Below are positions 57,930-64,000 of a DNA stretch of 64,000 bases, one piece after another (positions within the stretch are counted from its first letter, which is position 1; the number at the start of each line of letters is the position of its first letter). Source of the DNA: Pseudomonadota bacterium (lineage in GTDB: Bacteria; Pseudomonadota; Gammaproteobacteria; Legionellales; Legionellaceae); contig JAGVJN010000017.1 of assembly GCA_020051095.1 (NCBI GenBank), positions 1 through 64,000 of the forward strand, read 5' to 3'. The notes below the pieces were generated by a model. That model searched no databases. It saw nothing but the letters and a program-made list of their open reading frames with translations, and had not been told where the DNA came from. A program made the position numbers and the translations under genes.

Positions 57930-58673
57930 CTAAATATCAAGCTTCTTAAAAATATACCAGGGCAAATGTCTAATGATAAACATCAAATATCGCCATTTCC
58001 ATGGGGTATAGATAACTCGTCGTCCTTTGGACATCCCTTTGACAATGTCAGTGGCAACGGTTGATACCGAGGCTAATTTCATCCCTTTTAATTCAGTTGT
58101 CATAGGCGTTTGCGTAGGGCCTGGCTTAATCAAACAAATTCGTACATTCGTTCCGACTACCCGATGTTGCAGACCTTCACTGATAAAGCTAACCATTGCT
58201 TTTGCAGCACCATAATGATAATTCCGTTTTCGCGCTTTATCGCCTGCGACCGAACTAATGATACCTAACGTCCCCTGCCCCTGTTCAATCATTTTCGTCA
58301 CAATAGCCTCTGCAAAAAAGGCCACAGACAAGGCATTGACTTCAATGACTTGCCGCAAAGACGTCAGATCAGTTTGGGTTTGTTTTTGTTCGCCCAATGT
58401 GCCCTGGGCGATTAATGCCATATCAATGGGCCTTATTGACAAGGATTGGATTAGCTCACCAATGGATATTTCATCACAAAAATCCGGAAGCCGTTCGGAA
58501 ACTACTTTTAGGTTAGTTGCTCGCACCGATATATCGTCTAACAAGGCCTGTAACTTATTCTTATCCCTTCCGACCAGAACCAATTCTTGCACATCCGGTT
58601 GCCGTCCCCATAAACGAATACAGTGCGCAGCAATCGCTGACGTTGCGCCAATAACAACTATACGTTTACCCAT
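57930..58673 (-). CDS. SDR oxidoreductase, DprE2-like (decaprenylphosphoryl-keto-ribose reductase type)
   Basis: The 247-residue classical SDR has the cofactor motif VVIGATSAIAAH, the NxSxYxxxK set (NALSVAFFAEA, SSVAGDKARKRNYHYGAAKA), and a C-terminal helix after IYTPWKWRYLM, as in DprE2. In actinobacteria DprE1 and DprE2 together epimerise decaprenylphosphoryl ribose to arabinose. The start at 58673 has GAGG upstream and lies one base after the stop codon of the DprE1-like gene. The ATG at 58727 would add 18 residues and overlap that gene. Confidence 0.85.
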   Translation of the reverse strand: MGKRIVVIGATSAIAAHCIRLWGRQPDVQELVLVGRDKNKLQALLDDISVRATNLKVVSERLPDFCDEISIGELIQSLSIRPIDMALIAQGTLGEQKQTQTDLTSLRQVIEVNALSVAFFAEAIVTKMIEQGQGTLGIISSVAGDKARKRNYHYGAAKAMVSFISEGLQHRVVGTNVRICLIKPGPTQTPMTTELKGMKLASVSTVATDIVKGMSKGRRVIYTPWKWRYLMFIIRHLPWYIFKKLDI

Positions 58674-58674
58674 A

Positions 58675-59976
58675 TCAAACCTCATCCATGACACGATTAG
58701 AAAAATTGGAACAAATTCCTGGATCACGAAAAGCTTGAAATTTTTTCAACCCAGGGTAAGACAATTGGAAACATGCAGCAGGCATTAATGCATCCTTAGC
58801 AGTATAAATCCTTCCTCCCATATCAACCACTTGTTGGGTTAAATTGACCAGTAAGTTTCTCTCTTTTTCATTGGCTGCAAAGTCAACTGCTAAGGTGACA
58901 CCATGCATGGGAAAGCTTAAAAGCCCTGGGGAAGACTTAGCTGAAAACGTTTTTAACACCGATATAAAGCCGCCTAAGCCAGATGATTTGATTTTGTCTA
59001 AGAGTTGTTGAAGGCCTGCTAAGCGATTGCCATAAGGGATCACACATTGAAATTGGTACATCCCTTGATGACCATAAAATTTGGACCAATGCTTTAAGCG
59101 GTCCAATGGATAAAAAAAACTGACATAATCTTTAACGCTCTGCTGATTAAATCGATTTTTATTAAATATTGCCGCGGCCATGAAGCGATTAACCGGTCGA
59201 TTAATCAAATTTCCTTTAAAAGGATAAGGCAGATCAAAGGCTGATTTTAATTTCAGTGGCCTCATTTCTCTCAAAAAATTTGCACGCATGAAAACACCCC
59301 GCCCTGCCTTGCGGGTGACACAGTCTAACCAGGCAACGGTGTAATCCCAATCCTTTTCGGAAGAATCTGCCAACTCAAAAAAATGGGCTAATGACTTAAA
59401 AGGTATTTTTTCTTGTGAAAGATAATAACTCCTACAGGGTATCAGTTGCAGTGTTGATTCAATAATGATACCTGTTAGCCCTAAACCGCCAATAGTAGCA
59501 GCAAACATATCGGCATTTTCTTCTTGGCTACAATCCAGCGTTGTCCCATCACTGCGCACGAGTTTGAGATCAATGACATGGCAACCAAACGTGCCTTGGC
59601 GATGATGGTTTTTACCATGCACATCATTGGCAATCGCCCCGCCCACGCTTATCCATTGGGAACCTGGGGAAACAGCAAGGCACCATCCATGAGCCATGGC
59701 AAATTGTTGAATCTCACCAACGGTCACACCGGCTTCACACCGCAGTTTTCCCTTTTGATTGTCAAATTCGATCAGCTTATCAAGCCATTGACAGGAAATC
59801 AGTGTTCCTGACTGATTTAAACAAACATCCCCATAACTGCTACCAAACCCATAGGGTAATATGGGTTTTTTTTGCCTTTGGATCAATTCACTGGCTTGAA
59901 ATCTATCCACAAGATAGGTCATGGATTGTTGGTTAGGTGCTGGGCGCCCCCAGGATGCACCGATGCGTTCAGTCAT
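58675..59976 (-). CDS. FAD-dependent oxidase, DprE1-like
   Basis: The 433-residue VAO-family flavoprotein has the FAD loop YGFGSSYGD, VSPGSQWISVGGAIANDVHG followed by KNHHRQGTFGCHV (the DprE1 hallmark), and GGRIYTAKDALM with the catalytic-site Lys394. DprE1 oxidises the C2 hydroxyl of polyprenylphosphoryl ribose. The benzothiazinone-target Cys387 of the mycobacterial enzyme aligns with Ala363 here (GVTLAVDF against a GWNICVDF-type sequence). It forms an operon with the DprE2-like gene. A UbiA-type phosphoribosyl transferase, the usual third partner, is not in the window. Confidence 0.85.
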   Translation of the reverse strand: MTERIGASWGRPAPNQQSMTYLVDRFQASELIQRQKKPILPYGFGSSYGDVCLNQSGTLISCQWLDKLIEFDNQKGKLRCEAGVTVGEIQQFAMAHGWCLAVSPGSQWISVGGAIANDVHGKNHHRQGTFGCHVIDLKLVRSDGTTLDCSQEENADMFAATIGGLGLTGIIIESTLQLIPCRSYYLSQEKIPFKSLAHFFELADSSEKDWDYTVAWLDCVTRKAGRGVFMRANFLREMRPLKLKSAFDLPYPFKGNLINRPVNRFMAAAIFNKNRFNQQSVKDYVSFFYPLDRLKHWSKFYGHQGMYQFQCVIPYGNRLAGLQQLLDKIKSSGLGGFISVLKTFSAKSSPGLLSFPMHGVTLAVDFAANEKERNLLVNLTQQVVDMGGRIYTAKDALMPAACFQLSYPGLKKFQAFRDPGICSNFSNRVMDEV

Positions 59977-60020
59977 CGAATTCCTATTTAAAACCAGCAG
60001 GTTGACCTGCTCAATTTTTA

Positions 60021-60059
60021 TGGTTAATAATGGTTAATAAGGCTATCTGTTAGCCTTAT
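60021..60059. promoter_or_regulatory. Tandem decamer and hairpin between the DprE1-like and MFS genes
   Basis: TGGTTAATAA occurs twice in tandem (60021-60040). It merges with a perfect 9-bp dyad ATAAGGCTA-tctgt-TAGCCTTAT (60037-60059). A smaller dyad AGCAGG-ttga-CCTGCT is at 59996-60011. All lie in the divergent promoter region and could be operator sites. Confidence 0.4.
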
Positions 60060-60112
60060 CAGGGAATATCCCTCATTTCAAACGGCCAAAATAATCATAA
60101 CATTGAGACAGA

Positions 60113-61390
60113 ATGAATAACAAACAATTATCTTTGTCGCGTATCGTTATCCCAGGATTACTTGGTAATGTCCTTGAATGGTATGATTTTGCCTTATATG
60201 GTTATTATGCCGCTACTATTTCACCCTTGTTTTTCCCTGCACAGAATAAAACCGTATCGCTGATTGCTGCCTTTGTCGTTTTTGCTATCGGCTATATCAT
60301 GCGGCCATTGGGTGCCATAGTCTTTGGTCATTTGGGCGACCGAATTGGCCGAAAAAACGCCTTATCCATGGCAATTTTATTGATGGCTATACCCACGACC
60401 ATCATCGGACTGCTACCGGAATATGATACCATTGGTATTTGGGCAACCTGGGGGCTTATTGCTTGCCGATTACTACAAGGTTTGGCGGTGGGTGGCGAGT
60501 TCACCGGCGCTATGGTCTATATTTTGGAACACGCGCAAAACAAACATCAAGGCTTTTACAGCGCACTTGCCATGTCGTCAGCGTTTTTAGGTCTTCTACT
60601 GGGTTCATTAGCCTGCAGTATCACCAGTTTATTTTCAATTTCCTGGTTGTGGCGAGTACCCTTTGTGTTTAGTTTGTTACTTGGTTTTCTAGGCTTGTAT
60701 TTACGTCTACGCATGCCAGAAACACCGGCATTTACCCAACTTATACAAACACATACCACCAAACATGCCCCTGTTAAGACACTATTTAAACACCATTGGC
60801 GAGATGTCATCAGGGGAGTTGGGTTTGTCATGCTTCCAACGGCATCCTTTTATATGTGCTTTTTGTACTTACCCACGTATTTACACCATTTCTATCAAAT
60901 ACCCCATGCCCTGGTGCAATGGAGCAATAATGCGGGTCTTATCGCTTTAATCTTATTAACACCGGTATTTGGCTTGTTAGTCGATCGCTTTGGCAAGGTT
61001 AATCTACAAGTGCTTGGGTTGGCATGCTTTATTAGCCTTAGTTTACCGTTATTTATAGCGCTAACAAACCATTCAACCTGGTCTATTCTTTGTGTTAGCT
61101 TAGTGTTTTCATTGATGGTTGCCATTGTATTTGCTGGTATTCCCGCATTATTATATGACTTATTCCCTGCACCAATTCGTTATTCAGGCTTATCATTTCC
61201 TTACAACCTTGCAACCGCTTTGTTTGGAGGGAGCACCCCAGCCATCAATACTGCCTTAATTAATCACTGGGGTGATATGTACATTCCTGCTTATTATTTA
61301 ATCGCTTTAAGTGTGTTTAGCCTGTTATTTTTTATCAAACCGCCCCTAAAAAAGGCGTTGATAGAAAGTAAAGTTGAGATTAAAAGTTAA
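60113..61390 (+). CDS. MHS-family major facilitator transporter (ProP-like)
   Basis: The 425-residue protein has twelve membrane segments and belongs to the metabolite:H+ symporter group. It shows GNVLEWYDFALYGYYA at the first helix, GHLGDRIGRKNAL in the loop 2-3 signature, and RLLQGLAVGGEFTGAM at helix 4. Relatives import proline, betaine, ketoglutarate or citrate with protons; the substrate here cannot be read from sequence. A second MHS transporter lies 1 kb downstream in opposite orientation. Confidence 0.9.
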   Translation: MNNKQLSLSRIVIPGLLGNVLEWYDFALYGYYAATISPLFFPAQNKTVSLIAAFVVFAIGYIMRPLGAIVFGHLGDRIGRKNALSMAILLMAIPTTIIGLLPEYDTIGIWATWGLIACRLLQGLAVGGEFTGAMVYILEHAQNKHQGFYSALAMSSAFLGLLLGSLACSITSLFSISWLWRVPFVFSLLLGFLGLYLRLRMPETPAFTQLIQTHTTKHAPVKTLFKHHWRDVIRGVGFVMLPTASFYMCFLYLPTYLHHFYQIPHALVQWSNNAGLIALILLTPVFGLLVDRFGKVNLQVLGLACFISLSLPLFIALTNHSTWSILCVSLVFSLMVAIVFAGIPALLYDLFPAPIRYSGLSFPYNLATALFGGSTPAINTALINHWGDMYIPAYYLIALSVFSLLFFIKPPLKKALIESKVEIKS

Positions 61391-61465
61391 ATTTTCAACC
61401 AATCAGATCACAACCCCATTCTTTTTAGGTATACTAAAGGAACTGCTAATCAATTAGGATCTTGT

Positions 61466-62284
61466 TTGACATTAAAGGCTATGTATAACGCTATCGCTAA
61501 GCGCTATGATATTGCCGATCAATTTGGATCAATTTCAAAGAGCCACACGATAGCAATCAAGCAAATCGAAACTGTCATGAAAGATCATCACCTTCCCGTT
61601 AAAGTCTTGGATATGGGTATTGGTAATGGTGCTTTCCTTCAGCAATTATTGCCTATCCTCAAACAAGCAAAACTCACTGGCATCGATATTTCCCCCGAAA
61701 TGATTAAACTGGCGCAAGAAAATTTACCCATTCTTTGTATTGAAGGTTCCGCTACGGAAGCCAGTCATTATTTACCAGCTCATAGCCAAGATTTAATATT
61801 AGCCCATTTTATTAATGCGTATATTCCCATTGATACGTTACTCCAGCAAGCCAATTTATTAACGCGTTCTAATGGCTACTTTTCGATGATTACAACAACC
61901 TATGAATCGTTCCCCGAAGCGCAAAGAATGATTGCTGAGTTTATCAATGATGGTAGCATTGTTGGGCGCTTGGTAGGTCACTATTATAAAAATTTGGTAC
62001 GAAACACCACCGTTTCTTCTGGCTTAGAGGATTTGTTTTGTTCTTTTGACAACCATGGTTTCAAGGTAGTTGAGCATCAACGGTTAGAAATTCCCTTCCA
62101 ACTGAACAACATTGACGATCTTATTTTGTTTGGCATTGATGGCACCTGGTTTTTAAACTCCATTTCCATGCGCATGCTCCCTAAACAATTTCTTATCGAA
62201 CGCTTAAAACGTCTATTTGAACGAATTTTCACCTTCCCCTATAAAGACACCCACATCATCGATATTATCCTAGCTAGTAAATAG
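61466..62284 (+). CDS. Class I SAM-dependent methyltransferase, substrate unknown
   Basis: The 272-residue protein has a Rossmann methyltransferase core: motif I VLDMGIGNGAFLQQLLP, LTGIDISPEMIKLAQENL (acidic loop), and DLILAHFINAYIP (motif IV region). A cap-like C-terminal part follows. It could act on a small molecule or lipid. A TTG start at 61466 has AGGAT 6 bases upstream; the ATG at 61481 has none at proper distance. I therefore give the TTG, with the ATG as alternative. It lies between two MHS transporters. Confidence 0.8.
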   Translation: MTLKAMYNAIAKRYDIADQFGSISKSHTIAIKQIETVMKDHHLPVKVLDMGIGNGAFLQQLLPILKQAKLTGIDISPEMIKLAQENLPILCIEGSATEASHYLPAHSQDLILAHFINAYIPIDTLLQQANLLTRSNGYFSMITTTYESFPEAQRMIAEFINDGSIVGRLVGHYYKNLVRNTTVSSGLEDLFCSFDNHGFKVVEHQRLEIPFQLNNIDDLILFGIDGTWFLNSISMRMLPKQFLIERLKRLFERIFTFPYKDTHIIDIILASK

Positions 62285-62327
62285 GACAAGCCTTTCGCAT
62301 CTTAGCCATATTGCTACTTACCAAGAA

Positions 62328-63815
62328 TCACTGAAATGCACTTAATTGGCAAAAGGATGCTTTTTTTTGGCGAGCATAGCCGTAATAACAGGCAAGTCCG
62401 GTGATACAGGCAACAAGCATCATATACCAAGCCGGCGCAAACACATTATTCGTCCATTCAATCAGTAAGGTGCAAACAACGGGACTAAATCCCGAAAATA
62501 GTGCGAACGATAAATTATAGCTCAATGCGACCCCTGAATAGCGAATAGCGGTAGGAAACATCTGTGGCAATATGGCACCATAACAACTTGGAAAGATGCC
62601 AAACAACAGCGTAAACAGAAAATAACTGGTGTACACCAACGGCATTTTTCCACTGCCAAATAACAAGTATATTGGATAAGCAACAACCAACATACCAATC
62701 ACGCAGGTAAAGTAGACTTTAATATGACCAAATCTATCTGAAATCAAACCACCCAAGACAATAGCAAAACATAACATGAGAATACCGAGCGTATTTAAAT
62801 GCGTCACTTTGCTAAAATCATAATTTAGATATTTATGCAGATAAGTCGGCCAATATAAATACATAAACAAGCATACGGAAGCGAGTGCTACCAAACACAC
62901 ACCTTGCAATACCTGAGGGTAATACCCTCTTACTAAATCAAGCAAAGGAATAGCCGGTTTTTCTTCCTGTGTTAACGACTTGAAGGCGGCTGTTTCTTGT
63001 AAATGTCGACGCAATACGATTGCTCCAATGCCAAAAAAACCTCCCAGGATGAAGGGTATTCGCCAAGCATAGGCTAAAATTTCCTGCTCTGTAAAATAGG
63101 TCGTTAACAAAAAAGCAGCCAATGAGCCCATCAATAAACCGATGTTGATCCCAAAAAATAGCACAGCCATCGCAAACCCAAGGCGTTGTTTAGCCACATG
63201 TTCAGAAATAAACGTCATTGCCGCAGGAATCTCCCCGCCAATGGCCAATCCCTGCATCAAGCGAAGGATTAACAATAACATGGGAGCAAACATACCAATT
63301 TGAGCTGTTGTTGGTAGGATACCAATCGCAAAGGATGGCACAGCCATAAATAACACCGTTAGCAAAAATACCACTTTACGCCCGTAGCGATCGCCAAAAT
63401 GGGAAAAAATCATGCCACCTAACGGCCGAATAAGGTACCCTGCTGAAAACACCGCCAAGGTTTTTAACGTGGTGACAAAGGAGGATCCCGTCGTAAAAAA
63501 CAGTTTTTCGATATAAGGGACCAGGAACATGTAGATGATGAAATCGAAAAATTCTAAAACACCACCCAACGAAGATAAAATCAAAACCTTTTTCTGCGCC
63601 TTGGTAAGATTTGATGTTGCTTGATTCAAGTTAAAACCAACTGATAAAAATAGGCATTTTACCAAACTCCCTGTGTGGATGACAATCCTTGGTTTAATGA
63701 GAAATAGCCCTAACGTGAACGTTTGCGTTACCGTCTCCGTTACCGACGCTATCATTGACATTCCCATAGCTTTATACAATGATAAAAATCTATCAGCATA
63801 AATATCTTTCTTCAT
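62328..63815 (-). CDS. MHS-family major facilitator transporter with unusual N-terminal extension
   Basis: The twelve-helix transporter core begins at about residue 72 (LTKAQKKVLILSSLGGVLEFFDFIIY), with GDRYGRKVVFL and RLMQGLAIGGEIPAAM. It is a proton-linked metabolite symporter; the substrate is unknown. The frame is open 60-70 codons farther upstream than family members need. That stretch contains a family B repeat arm (63714-63746), read as TETVTQTFT, and the ATG at 63815 abuts a family C repeat whose GAGGGA could act as ribosome site. The true start may be internal (TTG near 63630 is one candidate), so only the core is secure. Confidence 0.82.
   Translation of the reverse strand: MKKDIYADRFLSLYKAMGMSMIASVTETVTQTFTLGLFLIKPRIVIHTGSLVKCLFLSVGFNLNQATSNLTKAQKKVLILSSLGGVLEFFDFIIYMFLVPYIEKLFFTTGSSFVTTLKTLAVFSAGYLIRPLGGMIFSHFGDRYGRKVVFLLTVLFMAVPSFAIGILPTTAQIGMFAPMLLLILRLMQGLAIGGEIPAAMTFISEHVAKQRLGFAMAVLFFGINIGLLMGSLAAFLLTTYFTEQEILAYAWRIPFILGGFFGIGAIVLRRHLQETAAFKSLTQEEKPAIPLLDLVRGYYPQVLQGVCLVALASVCLFMYLYWPTYLHKYLNYDFSKVTHLNTLGILMLCFAIVLGGLISDRFGHIKVYFTCVIGMLVVAYPIYLLFGSGKMPLVYTSYFLFTLLFGIFPSCYGAILPQMFPTAIRYSGVALSYNLSFALFSGFSPVVCTLLIEWTNNVFAPAWYMMLVACITGLACYYGYARQKKASFCQLSAFQ
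63714..63746. repeat. Family B repeat, single arm inside the MFS reading frame
   Basis: CGTGAACGTTTGCGT, then TACCGTCTCCGTTACCGA, matches the family B arm with small changes. It is read in frame by the N-terminal extension of the MFS gene on the minus strand. It is 60 bases from a family C copy. Confidence 0.75.
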
Positions 63816-63931
63816 TCCCTCTTCTCCCCAAACATGGGGGGAAAGTGCCCAAAGGGCAGATGAGGGTTGTTGAATCGAAGTGACTATTTTTGATGTTTAA
63901 CGCATTGAGCTTGAAATGCTAACGAAAAATA
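63806..63931 (+). repeat. Family C dispersed repeat, copy 4
   Basis: It contains CTTTCTTCATTC, a hairpin built from CTCCCC and GGGGGA around aaacat, GTGCCCAAAGGGCAGATGAGGG, GTTGTTGAATCGAAGTGACT, and the end AATGCTAACGAAAAA. It ends 11 bases before the serC start codon, so it overlaps the serC promoter region. Confidence 0.85.
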
Positions 63932-63942
63932 AAAGGAACACC

Positions 63943-64000
63943 ATGACGGACACCATGACTAATTTTGGCGCAGGCCCTGCTAAATTACCGTTACCTGTTT
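63943..64000 (+). CDS. serC: Phosphoserine aminotransferase, N-terminal fragment
   Basis: Only 19 codons are in the window (MTDTMTNFGAGPAKLPLPV). The NFGAGPAKLP motif is the conserved substrate-binding start of phosphoserine aminotransferase (SerC), a PLP enzyme of serine and pyridoxal phosphate synthesis. AAGGA lies 6 bases before the ATG at 63943; an in-frame ATG at 63955 is also possible. The gene continues beyond the right edge. Confidence 0.75.
   Translation, partial: MTDTMTNFGAGPAKLPLPV

Overview
This window is a chromosomal stretch of a motile, Gram-negative gammaproteobacterium with moderate-to-low GC. I infer a member of the Legionellales (Legionella, Coxiella, Berkiella or Aquicella relatives). 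The reasons are the fleSR-fliEFGHIJ gene order, the gammaproteobacterial housekeeping set (csrA, mreBCD, lptFG, clpSA, epmC, rluE), and isolated genes with eukaryotic-like domains (SET, F-box) or a caspase-like fold scattered singly among housekeeping genes. The genus is not proven: no rRNA, tRNA or Dot/Icm genes lie in the window. I see no CRISPR array, integrase or IS transposase gene.

Layout. 1-9.8 kb (minus strand): a flagellar basal-body and export operon, fleS-fleR-fliE-fliF-fliG-fliH-fliI-fliJ, followed by the start of yhdP, which runs off the left edge. 10-14.7 kb: infA, a periplasmic HAD phosphatase, greA and carB. 15-18 kb: an accessory island with a SET-domain protein and an unrecognised membrane/coiled-coil protein. 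18-28.5 kb: an oxidoreductase, an elyC-lptG-lptF cluster divergent from pepA-holC, a GAF/degenerate-GGDEF protein, tilS-accA, and a phosphopantetheinyl transferase. 28.5-41.5 kb: a short DsbD, sodC, clpA-clpS, icd, rluE, mreBCD, a c-di-GMP phosphodiesterase and pilU. 41.8-47.7 kb (plus strand): a small membrane protein, then four overlapping genes (AddB-like nuclease, two SDR-type epimerases, birA). 48-52 kb (minus strand): csrA, a WecA-type glycosyl-phosphate transferase, add and glpK. 52.3-60 kb: a mixed region with a putative clan-CD cysteine protease, manC, an F-box protein, epmC and a DprE1/DprE2-like pair. 60-64 kb: two MHS-type major facilitator transporters around a methyltransferase, then the start of serC.

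The most unusual content is three families of short, non-coding, palindromic dispersed repeats, named A, B and C here. Family A (3 loci) includes a 169-bp hairpin element with TATA-flanked inverted ends. Family B (3 loci) includes a 204-bp element with 35-bp perfect inverted repeats. Family C (4 loci) is about 110-125 bp with two small hairpins at one end. They sit almost only in intergenic or promoter DNA. In two places a repeat seems to have been drawn into a reading frame: family C supplies the first ~35 codons of the F-box gene, and family B lies in frame in the N-terminal extension of an MFS transporter. This resembles Rickettsia palindromic elements or MITEs. Other points of interest are a FleR regulator lacking its DNA-binding domain, a small ORF continuing the fliH frame into fliI, a candidate PmrA-type box before the SET gene, and a DprE1 homologue with alanine at the benzothiazinone-target cysteine.
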